NCBI GenBank assembly: GCA_030411725.1
Contig: MU839829.1
Span: 930,001 to 994,000 of the forward strand
Origin: Echria macrotheca
Taxonomy: Eukaryota; Ascomycota; Sordariomycetes; Sordariales; Schizotheciaceae
Length of the DNA: 64,000 nucleotides
Direction of reading: 5' to 3'
Of this stretch, positions 20,973 to 31,778 are shown in pieces. The notes under the pieces were generated by a model. The model saw nothing but the letters and a program-made list of their open reading frames with translations, was not told where the DNA came from and did not search any database. Made by a program: the position numbers and the translations under genes. Every line of letters starts with the position of its first letter. Positions within the stretch are counted from its first letter, which is position 1.

Positions 20973-22994
20973 ATGAAGAGAAAGGCAGATGCGCCGGCTG
21001 ACCGCAAAACTCCGGTCAAAAAACGGTCCAAGAATGGTAATGCTCATAGGGCTGCGACTGGAGCTCTCCCCAGCTAACAAACGCCGTCTCCAGCTCTCAC
21101 CGACGATGAAGCCAAAGCCCGATTTCGAAAAGGACTGTTCGATAACAAAGTCCTGAGCAAATACACCGCCGAATATGCGTCGTCGACCCCGTACAAGCAC
21201 AGCGTTATCTCAGATCTTGTCGACGATGGCCTACTGCGAAAAGTCCGGTCCGAGATCAAGGCCAATGTCTCGTTCACGCCCAAAGAAACGGACATCTACA
21301 AAATCCACCAGAGTGGTGACCTGGCCAACCTTGACGGCTTGGACAACGAAGCCCTCGCCAAGCTTCCCTCCCTCCTCGCGCTTCGCGACGCCCTCTACTC
21401 GCAAACGTTCCGCGACTACGTCTCACACATTACGGGATGCGGTCCGCTCAGTGGCCGCAAGACTGATATGGCTATCAACGTCTACACGCCTGGCTGCTAC
21501 CTCTTATGTCACGACGATGTCATTGGCTCCCGCAAGGTGAGCTACATCTTGTATCTGACCGACCCGGATACCCCGTGGCAGCCCGAGTGGGGCGGCGCCC
21601 TGCGACTGTTTCCAACCGTGGACCGGGAAGGAAAGGACGGCGAGGTCGCCAAAACCCCCTTGCCGGACCCGGTCAAGGTTATCCCGCCAGCCTGGAACCA
21701 GCTCTCCTTCTTCGCCGTCCAGCCAGGGGAGTCATTCCACGACGTCGAGGAGGTTTATCATGCTGCCTCGAAGAAGGAACTGGAAAAGAACGGTGGGCGT
21801 ATTCGCATGGCCATCAGCGGCTGGTTCCACATCCCTCAGATCGGCGAGGACGGCTGGGTCGAAGGTGCTGAAGAGAAGGCTGCGCGCAAGAGCGGACTAA
21901 TGCAGCTCCAAGGCAATCCGGACCAGCACGATCGGCCACAAGCCAGACCAGTCGAGATTGAGAAGAGTGAAAGCAGTCAAGAAAGCGACGAAATCGGATT
22001 TGAGGATGAGGCCGACCTAGAGTTTCTGCTCAAGTACCTTTCGCCGACGTACCTAACGCCGGATACCATTGAACGTGTTGCTGAGCATTTCGAGGAGAAT
22101 TTCAGCATCACTCTCCCCGATATCCTGCATCCCAAGTTTGCGGCGAAACTTCGAAAGTACGTTGAAGCAGAGGAGGGGAAAGCGCTACCAGAGGACAGCG
22201 AGACGATCGAGAAAGGGGCATGGAAGGTCGCTCGCCCGCCACACAAGCACCGCTACTTGTATCTCCAGCCGACAGTGTCGGAAGAGTCGCCCCTGAAGGA
22301 GCTGCTAGAAGTTTTTTTGCCGTCTAGACAGTTCCGAGTCTGGCTGCAGATGGCCACGCGCACTGTCGTCAAGAGTCACGACCTCACGGCGCGGCGGTTC
22401 CGCCACGGCAAGGATTATACGCTGGCCACCGGACATGAGGGGGACGCGCGATTGGAGCTCAACATCGGCCTCACGCCCACGGATGGCTGGGGTGACGAGG
22501 TTGAGGACGACTCTGATGGCTCGGACGATGAAGCGGAAGCCCCAGCCCGTAAAGGCGCCAACGGCAAAGCGAAAGCTAACGGCAGCTCTAACGGCAAGGG
22601 AAAGGGCAAGGGGAAAGCCATTGACAAGGAGATTGAACCTAAAGACGAGATCGAGGTGGGCGGTCATGAAGTGTATATGGCTGGCGACGACGACAGCAAC
22701 GAGGACGCGGCTATTTACAAGAGCAGTGCCGAGGACGACAACATTCTCTTCTTCCAGGCAGCGGCATGGAACAAGATGACGCTGGTGCTACGGGATTCAC
22801 AGACTCTACGGTTCGTAAAGTATGTCAGCCGGGCGGCCAAGGGCGACCGATGGGATGTTAGCGGTGTGTATGAGATTGAGGAGCAGGATGAAGCGCCTGA
22901 GGATGAAAACGGGACATCAGCAGTTGGCGTGTTGGACGATTCGGAGGAAGAATTTCAGGGGTTCTCTCCCGACGAAGACAGCGACTCGGATTGA
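20973..22994 (+). CDS. tpa1: Prolyl 3,4-dihydroxylase Tpa1/Ofd1 (OGFOD1 family)
   Basis: Exons are 20973-21036 and 21094-22994, giving 654 residues (yeast Tpa1 is 644). The single 57-base intron has a gctaac branch. The first exon encodes a basic, nuclear-type sequence (KKRSK). The N-terminal catalytic 2-oxoglutarate domain carries the iron ligands: C-H-D-D with His161 and Asp163, distal His237 in ESFHDVEEV, and the 2-oxoglutarate arginine near 259 in RIRMAISGWFH. The C-terminal non-catalytic double-stranded beta-helix domain is split by a Lys/Gly/Asp-rich insert around residues 485-540. The C-terminus is strongly acidic. Known family members hydroxylate a proline of ribosomal protein Rps23 (uS12) and affect translation termination. 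In fission yeast, Ofd1 also controls oxygen-dependent turnover of the sterol regulator Sre1. Which role applies here cannot be told from sequence. Confidence 0.94.
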
Positions 22995-24266
22995 TAGAGG
23001 ATTCATCAACATCTGCTCAGCCACGGTCGCTATCCATGAAGTCTGTTGCGATTCTCAGCGCATCTCAGAGGGTCTGGTTTGGATTTAGCCGGCATAGCGT
23101 CTCGCTAGTTCCTGGGCGAGCTGGCATTTATGACATATCATATCATGTGGAGGACCATCATCGCAGATCTACGTGAGCGATCCAACGGGCGGAGATCGGT
23201 CAATCGGAAGGGTCAGGGGGGGCAGGCATGCATTCAGGAGGCCGCAAGATTTGGGTCGCCCTTGTTTGCCGTGTGACGCTGTTGCAACATCCGGTCTGTA
23301 GAACATTAACGCTGGGGCGATGCTCACAGGTTTCGGTATTGCAAATTATGGCACGAAAAGGTGAAGGAGAGTGAGGCTATATCGTGTAGCCTTTCGGGAG
23401 AAACGGTACAGTCGGCACAGGTCCGCGTATAGAGGCGTAGCGGGAACAAGCTGCATCTAGAAAGTGTGGCGGGGTCTGCAGTAAGACCAGAGGAGCAAGG
23501 CATTCCCGGGTCGACAAGTCTGGGCTCAAGTAGACAATCTCAGACCATTGAAGCAAGCTGATGTGCTACCGGTTCGTGATATGCCTGTTAGTGTATCAAT
23601 GCGTCTAGTTGGAAGTTCCAGAAACGACAGGAGACACAAGCTTGGTCAGTTAATGTTTGAGGCCGGACGGGCACGGAATCTCGGCATGAGGGGTCGCTCG
23701 GCGGCCTGGGCCGGGGCGAGGGCGAGGGCGAGGAACCGGGAATGCCAAGCGATCGATGCGTGGAACGATTTCCAGGCTGGGGAATGCCTGTCTGGCTGTC
23801 TGGATGACGAGCAGCCCCTCCTCTCTCACGGTGCCACCCGTGCCACCTTCCCCGGAGAAGGGGGGGACGGACGGCGAACACTCGCTGAGTGGGAGGTAAC
23901 CTTACACTTAGCGGGCCAGACCCCGTCCAGAAGCATGATGATGGCCAATCTTTTTTCTTGTTCGTCCCAATCCAGCTTTTTTTCCCCAAGGGGGGTGCTT
24001 GCTTGCTCGCATCCGTTTTTAAAGGAGTATTAGAGATCCCGTGGTACCCACGTTTTTCTTTTTTTCTTCTGTTCGGCCGAACCCTTTTTTCTTTTACAGA
24101 AGAGCGAACCCCTGAAACATATATCGACCCTACCTACCTACTCCTTTTTATCAGTACCAACGCACCCCCCGTCGCGCGATCTATTTCACACAAGTGAGAA
24201 CGGAACGGAATAAGCAATTGTTGCTTGGGATTCAATTGAACGACAGCGACGACACAACAAAAAAAA
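22995..24266. other. 1.3-kb spacer: tpa1 3' side and promoter of the next gene
   Basis: No conserved frame was found. From about 23950 the plus strand is T-rich and ends in TACCTACCTACTCC (about 24130) and an A-rich leader ahead of the ATG at 24267, a typical filamentous-fungal promoter and leader composition. Confidence 0.55.
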
Positions 24267-25653
24267 ATGCCAATCCGGAATCCCTTTGCGCGCCAAAGGC
24301 CTGGTAGCGTTATTGTTGGACAGCACCAGCAGCACCAGCAGCAGCACGATGAGAATGGAAACTCCTCGCGGCCGGGGTCTTCTCCAGTAGCGGGAGATGC
24401 TGGGTTCGAGAGGCAGGATACGGTTGGGTCGTCTGGTTCTAATCAGAAGGCGTCTTTGTCGGTTTCGTCGTCGGGATTGAGTATTCGGAGCGGTGCTGGC
24501 CGGAGGAGTCAGGATAGGGATAAGGATACGGGGGAGTATAAGATGAGTGGTATGTTTTTATCTCTCTCTTTCTCTCTCTCTCTTTGTGTGTGGCTGACTG
24601 ACTGGGTTGTGACTAGTGGTTAATGATAGCGGGGTTTACCTACCGGTATGTTTATTTTCCCATTTGTTTTGCGTTTATGGGGGAGAGATAGAGAGACAGA
24701 GGTTGACGGTGAGAAAACAGCCATCACCGACAGAAAAGGAAGCGACATGGCCGCGGCGCTATCTATCGCGGGCTTCGAGCGATGCGAAGAGCGCCGCTTC
24801 GGGAGGCGAGATTGAGCATTTCTCTATCTCGAGGGAGTCGTTTGATTCGTATAGGAGATCATTTGTGAGTTATTTTTTTTTCTTCATCACTTTCTTTTGG
24901 TGTTGTTCAACTGTCTGTCTGTTCCTCTCCCGGCGCATCCCGGCTGGATAACGTTGCCTACCTACCTCGACCTACGGAGTACTTCAAGCGGGGTGGGTGG
25001 AATGAAGGGTTTCGGAATCAGCCGGCGACATGCGGTTTAAAAGTTGGACAAATACCTATCCAATGGCGCCACGCGCAGCACACACATCGGCGACTTCCCT
25101 CCTTAACACGTGTGCCACACCGGATCAGGTCAGCTGATATTTTTTGGTGAAGGACATCTGCGCAAAGAGTCCCGTCGCAACAATCGAGACGGCGCTACTA
25201 CCGCCCCGCGCGAGTCTGGACTCAGCTGCTGCTGCTTCTCGTCAGAGATTCTCGTCCTCGCGATTTCCTCCGCGGTCGCGATTCGGCCGGGAAGAGCAGC
25301 AGGCGCCGACGCCCGAGGAGAGTTTTGAGGATGTCGGGTTGAATGATGACAGCAGTTTTGTAGGGACAAAACCGGCAGCGCCCAAAAAGAAGGGGGGATT
25401 CTTTTCCAAGTTTGGTGGTGGGTCTGATTCGGCTCCGGCTCAGGCTCAGGCTGTTGAGGGGACGAGCGGCGGGTCGGTATCGGGGCAGCAGCAGAGTACA
25501 AGTACTATGTCGAGATTCTTGCCGTTGTCGTCGGGCCGGAAGAGGGGGCAGAGTTTGAGCGGTGGCGGGCAGGGGGCTGAGCTTGGGGCTATGGGCGGGG
25601 AGAGGAGGGCGGCTGGGACGGTGGTTTTGCAGGAGCAGGAGGTGCAGTCTTGA
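24267..25653 (+). CDS. Conserved fungal protein of unknown function, Ser/Gly-rich
   Basis: Exons are 24267-24549, 24617-24645, 24721-24864 and 25153-25653, giving 318 residues. The second exon is only 29 bases and the third intron is long (288 bases). Correct joining gives a conserved-looking core around residues 92-152: an MSVVNDSGVYLPPSPTEKE stretch, then a WPRRYLSR block and SISRESFDSYRRSF. The start is MPIRNPFARQRPG. Outside the core the chain is low-complexity: Gln-rich near 20-27, Ser-rich to 90, a lysine patch APKKKGGFFSKFGGG near 225, and a Ser/Gly tail. I believe similar proteins occur widely in Pezizomycotina, but I know of no described function and see no catalytic motif, signal peptide or membrane segment. 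Many Ser-Pro sites make it a candidate phosphoprotein. Confidence 0.8.
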
Positions 25654-25955
25654 TTTGTTTTGGGGAGTTGGGGGTAATGATTATGAGTGAGTGAGGGTAT
25701 GTATGCTCTGGCGTTTGTTTGGGACGGGTTAGACTTGGGGGTTGGGGGTGGTAATTGTGGTTTACTGTTATGTCCCGTTACGTTGGGCGGTTTATTTATA
25801 CGGTTTACCTAGGATATATATACTTAATGGCAATGTAATTCTGTTGTTTCTCTCTTTCTCTCTCATATTGCCCCCAAGTTTAAGGTATGTGTGTTTCTGC
25901 TTTCAACTATTTGCTGACCGGGGAATATGAAACAATAACAAGCAACAGATAATAA
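25654..25955. other. Short convergent spacer
   Basis: These 302 bases separate two converging stop codons and must hold both 3' ends. The plus strand is G- and T-rich, and no separate element was recognised. Confidence 0.5.
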
Positions 25956-28445
25956 TCAATACGACCAAGGCCGGGCCTTGAGCTTGGGATTCTCCTCGGG
26001 CTTCGGCCCATACGGGACCTCGACCTCGTCCGGGTTGATATACCACGACGGATCGCCGTCGGTCTGGGTGGTGCTCCAGCCATTGCCCAACCACGCCAGC
26101 CCGTTTTCGTTTTTCTCGTCCTGCTCATACACCCAGTCCTCCCAGCGCGGCGACCGCAGCGCCTCGAGCGCGTGCAGCGTCGAGCCCGGCCACAGGCCGA
26201 CGATCAGATCGCCCTGGCGGTACCAGCTCTTGCAGTCACCGGTGTATACCGTATTCTCGAAGTACGCATCGACATATTCGCTAAAATCCTTCACGCGCTG
26301 CGGGAGAGGCTCGATGGACGCGTAGTTTTCTTTTTGCAGTTTGCGGATCACGCGCACGACGTAGTCGGTCTCGGCCTCGAGGATTTTTGTCAGCGACCCG
26401 AAGCCGATGGCGCTGTTGGGGCCGAACATCATGAGGTAGTTGGGGAAGTCGTCGACGGCTAGGGATAAGTAAGATTCTGGTCTGGGTGTCCAGCGCGACG
26501 CGAGGGATGCTCCGGACCGGCCGAGGACGGGGAAGGGGGGCGGCGAGGAGACGTGGAAGCCTGTTGCGCAGATCAGGACGTCGATGTCGGTATGGGTGGT
26601 GCCGGATTGGGTCGTGATGGTGGACGGGGAGGAAACGGAAGTGATTGGGTCGTATTGCACGGAGACGTTGGGACAGAGTAAAGATTCGAGGAAGCCCTTG
26701 CCGGGGGTGAGACGGCGGCAGCCGGGGGCGAAGCTTTTCGGGATGAGGGAGGCGACGAGGTCGGGGCGCGTCGAGAGGGTGGCGGACATGGCGTCCCGGA
26801 AGAGGGATTCGATGTGCGTCTGCATGGGCGTGCCGACGAGGGTTGAGTCGTGGATTAGGTTGCCGCCGTCTTCGAAGACCTTGCGGAAGGCGAGGAAGGC
26901 GGCGGGGTCAGAGACAAATTTTTGGCGTTGTTCTTCTGAGACTTTTTTTTACTATTAGAAACATACACGGACGGGGAAATACGGAGGACTGGAAAGAGGA
27001 AGAAGAGGAGGCAAAAGGGGGGAAAGGGGGGAAGAGGAGGAAGAGGAAGTAAAGGGGGGGCAAGGAGGGCATACAAGACGTATCCTTGGGATCCAAACCG
27101 AGCTGGACCATGCCCTGGTCGCCAAACGCCGACGAGATCCAGGTCGGCGAGCGGAAGAAGCAGGTAATAGAAGTTCCGGGGACCTTTTGGAGCTGCGGGA
27201 TAATCTGGATCGCGCTTGAGCCGTTGCCAATGACGGCAATTTTCTTGTTGGTAAAATCGTAGCTGTTGTCATGTGTTATTATATCTCTAGAGACAAAGAC
27301 AGGGAGGGCTCAGAGAAAATACCTCGTATCCCACGCCCCCGAATGCATCATCTTGCCCTGAAACGTCTCGATCCCCGGGATCTTGGGCCATTTCACCTCG
27401 TTCAGCTGGCCGCGGGCCGTGACGAGCACGTTGGCCGTGTCATCGATGGTTTCTTTCGTTAGGAGGTTCTGGACCTTGATTTTCCTTTTTTTTTGGTCTG
27501 TGTTAGTTTCCTAGGCAAGTAACAGGAGAGAGAGAGAGAGAGGAAGACACAAACCAGAGCTTGGCGACATCGTCCCACTCGCAGTGCTTCACCTCGTGGC
27601 TGGTCTTGATGAACCGCGTCGCCCCGAACTTGGTCGCCACGTCCTCGAGGTACTTTTGGATCTCGCTGCCGGGCGCGTATAGGTTCGACCAGTTGGGGTT
27701 GGGCGCGAATGAGTACTGGTATGAGTGGGCTGTCGATTTTTGTTAGTGTTGGTTCAGATGAGAGGTGTGAGCGAGAAAAAAAAGGGAAGAAGACTTACAT
27801 GGGATGTCGCATGCCACGCCTTTATATAGATGTTATTCATCCGTACTCACTTCGTCTCAGGGGATGTTCACATACCGGGATATTTGTTCAGCCACCTATA
27901 CAAGGAAAATTAGTCATGTAGTTCTTTCTCTAGGGAGATGAGGAAAAGGGGGGGATGACCTACCAAACACCGCCAACACCCTCGTTCTTCTCATACACGG
28001 TCAAATCCACGTTCCTCAGTTTCTCTGGTATCCTGCAATTTCACTTGTTGGTACAACATTTTGTCTCGAACCACCAGAGAGGAGGAGGATGAAAATACCG
28101 AATAGCAGCGGCAATCCCAGAAAATCCAGCCCCGACCACGACAACCCTCATCGGCCTGAGATTCTCGACCGGGTGTGGGCGGATGGTGAACTTTGGCCGT
28201 CCATTTTGTGTTCCGTTCGTTTCCGCCGGTGCCATTTTTGCAGTTTCCGTCTCAGTCATCTCTGCTTCTTCACTTGTTGTTCTTCTGTCTGGGCTGCCGC
28301 CGGTTTCGCAGTCTTGCACCACCGCTTCTTGACTGTTGTTGACTCCTCCCTGCTTCTTCTTTTGCGCCTCGGTGTCTTCTTTTTGTTGATTGACCACCCT
28401 GCGCGACTTGGAGCGAAAAAGTCCCTTTAGGGAGGAGGTGAACAT
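25956..28445 (-). CDS. Class B flavin monooxygenase (Baeyer-Villiger type)
   Basis: There are eight exons on the minus strand: 28445-28099, 28032-27964, 27895-27876, 27819-27799, 27729-27555, 27484-27323, 27262-27075 and 26941-25956. They give exactly 656 codons. Motifs in order are: FAD Rossmann GAGFSG at about 105-110, the W-x-N-x-YPG-x-x-CD block across two tiny exons of 20 and 21 bases, the Baeyer-Villiger-type fingerprint [12 protein letters not shown] at about 252-263, and the NADPH Rossmann GNGSSA at about 277-282. Such enzymes insert oxygen next to ketones using FAD and NADPH. The substrate is unknown. The first 95 residues precede the FAD domain and are Lys/Gln/Glu-rich low complexity, with no clear targeting signal. 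Introns are unusually many for this window, and the last one (27074-26942) is purine-rich on the plus strand. There is no neighbouring synthase to indicate a pathway. Confidence 0.88.
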
Positions 28446-29780
28446 GTCACGCCGCCCTCATGCGTGCGCGCCCTTTGAGCCAGAAGTGGTAGTATTGCCG
28501 GCAACAGAGTTTCCCTCGGCAGGACAAAAGGACCCCTAAACTCGGGATGGTGATATGTGTTGGGATGTGAGCGGTAACCGCATTAACCTGCTGACGATTA
28601 CAATCCTCGTCGAACCGAGACCAAGAGAAAAACAAAAGAGAAACAAGAAAAAAAGTCTGGAACAGTACATCCAGATATATAGTACCATAAACTCCCTATC
28701 CCCGACCCCTCAACAACGGCATTACCCATCGACACATCTCGGTTACCGCCAACCGCAATCACCCATCTCCCCCGCGTTGGCCTGGAGAGGGGGTAACAAT
28801 TCCAAAACTTCCACCGAAGCGGCGGCCGTAGTTATGGGTCCATCCCATCATGCCATCCCATCCCGCATTTGCATATTCCCTACTCGGCCGACAGACCTAG
28901 AGTAGGTCTTTTCTCTGTCAAAGCATTCAGTCAGCAGACAGTTCAGACGGTCGAAAAGTGGTAGCGTAGCATTCATCCCAAGAACCCCTGTAGACATTGC
29001 AGTAACCCCTCATCATCAGTTCACCCAACTACAGTTTGGTAATTGGAGCTTGTATTCATCATGGTATTTTTCTAGGACTATTATATACAGCAGCTGAACC
29101 CGGCATCGTCCGGTCTCCCAAATACAACACCCAGGAGATCATAGGTAGGTAGGTAGGTGGGTAGGTAGCACCTGTGGTTCTAGACGAGATGTGGTTATTT
29201 CTCCAGACAGGCTGAGAAAATACAGGTGCATTCGCATGCAAGTTACGTGCCATGTAAGACGCTTGCTTCGCTCCCGTGTGTTACACGAATCCCTTCGGCT
29301 TCTTTTCCCTCCCCAAACGTTGTATCCTTTCGATGTTTCTATCATTCACTTCCCGACTTTTCCACATTCTCCCAGTCCTGTCCTCTCCGAATCGATGATG
29401 CGGAGAAACAACAGACTAAAATGCGGAGGTGGATGCCAAAAGTGTCAAGGCAAAAACGGTGGAAAATAATCCCCGAGTCTCGGCAGTCAATATCCCCCAC
29501 GACTTCGGATACCTCGCCCGGTACCGAGTCGCCCGGTACCGACTCGCACGCCAAGCAGGTCGCACTCACACTCAAATCCGACATGCACACACGAGAACCC
29601 TGCATCGGCCCAGCCAGAGGCATAATTATATTCTACCTCTATGTAACATTATGTATACGGTAACCCACAGGGTCTAGTCGGCGGAGTTCCGCGCTCCTCA
29701 CAAGATCATGGATATCCTCCCCAACGCCGGCTATGCTGAGCCAAGCAGCTCCAAATAAGTATTGTACGACAAAAGAAAAC
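28446..29780. other. 1.3-kb spacer between two minus-strand genes
   Basis: The right part is the 3' flank of the CCCH gene, and the left part is the promoter side of the monooxygenase. A GTAG repeat lies at 29143-29168, and a 15-base unit containing cccggtaccga is duplicated near 29518-29547. The open frame at 29226-29663 is not convincing as coding. Confidence 0.5.
29143..29168. repeat. (GTAG)n tetranucleotide repeat
   Basis: Six to seven GTAG units, one altered to GTGG, lie in noncoding DNA. On the other strand this is the CTAC word that recurs in several spacers of the window. Confidence 0.85.
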
Positions 29781-31226
29781 TCAAAGTGGGATATAGTCCA
29801 TTTCCGTGTTAATGAACTCGTCAACCGCGTCCGAGTCAACATCGTCGCTGTTGACACTTTCCCCATCATCGTCGCTGGAGACATCCTCCATTTCGACGTC
29901 CGCTTCCTTGGCCTTGCGGAGAGTGCTTGCCCTCTCCCGGTGCGGAAGCTTACAACCCTTGGTGTTACAGACGCCAGTGTTGCTGAAGTCGGGACATTCG
30001 AATACGTGACGGTCAGTGCAGTTGGCACCGTTGTCACAGTACCCGTATAACCCAAACGGGCGGCATACCGGCGCACCTGGAGACACTTTCACGTGAGCAT
30101 ACCTGCAGTCGGCCTTGTTGCAACTATCCTTGGCATAGTGCAGACAAGCCGGCGTCCGTTCGGGGGTGGGGTCATGGGAGAGGTCGCACACGTCGCCATT
30201 GGGGCACTCGCCGTGCTGGAGGAAATCTCTGCAAATAGCCACCTTCTCTGGGTCGTGAATATATCGGCATTGTGGCCCTTTCAGACAGGAACCTAGCATG
30301 TTGTTAGTGGGGATCCTCACTTACCGAATCATCGTCGCGGTGACTCGGTCCGGGCCTCGATCATGGAAATAGGAGTTACCAGTCATGGAAAACGTCTTGC
30401 AAGGCACGTTGACCTTCTTAAAGGTGCCGGTTTGTCTACCGGGTGCTGTGGTCAGTGGCCAGGTCGGGTTGCTGCAGGAAACATACCGCTGAGCTTTGAT
30501 GATGCCGTGGCGATACAAGTTGCCATTTTTGCTACGGTAGAACTTGACACCTCCGACCATGGCCATTTTTGGCGTTGGAAGCGACATGTTGGCAATATCT
30601 GCGCTTGTGAGAGTTTGCCATGTGATGAACTGTGAATAAAACGTACCTTGGACCTTGACGAGCTTGCTGCCGTTCTTGACGACAATAAACCGAATACCGT
30701 CGATGCTAATCTCGTACTTGCTGGGTTGACCTGGCGGCCCCATTGCGCTGCTAGAATTACTAGTTAGATGGTTGATCAACTTCGTCCGCTCCCGCTCGTC
30801 TCTGAGTCGCCGCTTCTGCCGTCGCGTCTGCTCGATCGCCGCTGTGCGCGCCTTCGCATCCTTTTCGTATATCGACGAGTTGATCAATTGGAGATGGCGG
30901 TCGTTCTTTGTGACCCACGAGGACGTGGACGCGTCCGATGGTGTGTCGGAATCAAGTTCGTTATTCGCCGGCTGTTTCCCATTGAGCACGAGGCTCCTGT
31001 GGCGATGAGGAGCCGGTCCGGAGCTGCTACCACGATAGTACGGATATCCGCCCCGTTTCCTTCTCAACTGGGAACCTGTATCTTGAAAACCATCAACCCA
31101 CGACCGACCGCGAGGGGTTCCCGAGGACGTACGGGAGACGATACCGGCTTGCTGGTTCTTGTGGCGATTGATGCGGCCGGCTAGTTCGCTGATGCGAGCC
31201 AGTATTTCCTGGTCGTCGGTCGACAT
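29781..31226 (-). CDS. Five-CCCH zinc-finger protein (ZC3H3 type, mRNA 3'-end processing)
   Basis: Exons on the minus strand are 31226-30647, 30598-30487, 30435-30380 and 30292-29781, giving 419 residues. The open frame extends upstream to a TTG, and the first ATG (31226) starts MSTDDQE. A 48-base intron at 30599-30646 is in frame, so retention would add 16 residues. The N-terminal half is basic and helical. A conserved block VGGVKFYRSKNGNLYR precedes five C-x8-C-x5-C-x3-H-type fingers. These begin at CKTFSMTGSC (spliced), CRDFLQHGEC, CLHYAKDSC, CRPFGLYGYC and CPDFSNTGVC. The tail is acidic (Asp/Ser/Glu). The order and number of fingers match animal ZC3H3, which links polyadenylation to mRNA export. 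By analogy it should act on nuclear mRNA, but the fungal protein's role is inferred. Confidence 0.85.
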
Positions 31227-31778
31227 CTCGGCTGTTAGAGCTGGTGATAAGCGCCTAGAGCAGTTCGGTGAAATGCTGCCGCCTGGTAAATTGTGCTGGA
31301 GTTGAGTTGGAGGATGTAAGTTGCTGCCGCCGACACAGATTTGTTGGCTTTGCAAATCAAGAGAATCTGCGAGAAGTGGGCTGAGTCTGACGAATCAAGT
31401 TTACGGTCTTCGGGTGGCTGAGTGGGGCAACTCACTCTGCGTCATCGAATGACAGACCTGCGTTCTAGGCAGAAGAAGACGAGATGATTTGGCCTAACGC
31501 CGCAGGTGGTTGACTTCGAGAATCAATCAATTGCAGGCTGGCAAAATCTTTGAGGATTGACTGCGTGCAGGAACAAAGATTTTGCGAGTCCTGAGAACTT
31601 CGGAAGATGCCGAATCCCCAGGTGGCGCCCCACCTCGTCACAGGCCCACCCGCGCCTTCCAAGGGCTTGGCAATTGGCGGCGGTTCTTTGTCCACCTGCG
31701 TTTCCGTCGCGCCTGGCCTTGTGTCCTTCCTCAACCAACTCGGTCGACAAACTTTTGTCGCCTTGACCACCACACAAA
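31227..31778. promoter_or_regulatory. Divergent promoter: CCCH protein / TFIIF-beta
   Basis: There are 552 bases between two opposed start codons. Both genes act in nuclear mRNA production, so shared expression is plausible. A tRNA-like A-box word (tggctgagtgg, 31419-31429) lies inside but has no usable B box. Confidence 0.5.

Noticed and set aside
20588..21031. 147-codon minus-strand frame antisense to the tpa1 start
   Set aside because: It overlaps the tpa1 leader and first exon and has no recognisable motif.
22305..22667. Minus-strand frame within tpa1
   Set aside because: Shadow of the tpa1 coding sequence.
23548..24033. 161-codon plus-strand frame
   Set aside because: It begins at TTG, contains an Ala-Arg simple repeat and shows no conserved block. 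It is treated as upstream sequence of the gene at 24267.
31410..31490. tRNA-like sequence with a perfect A-box word
   Set aside because: No B-box at the right distance, the acceptor and T-stems do not pair, and no anticodon arm can be drawn.
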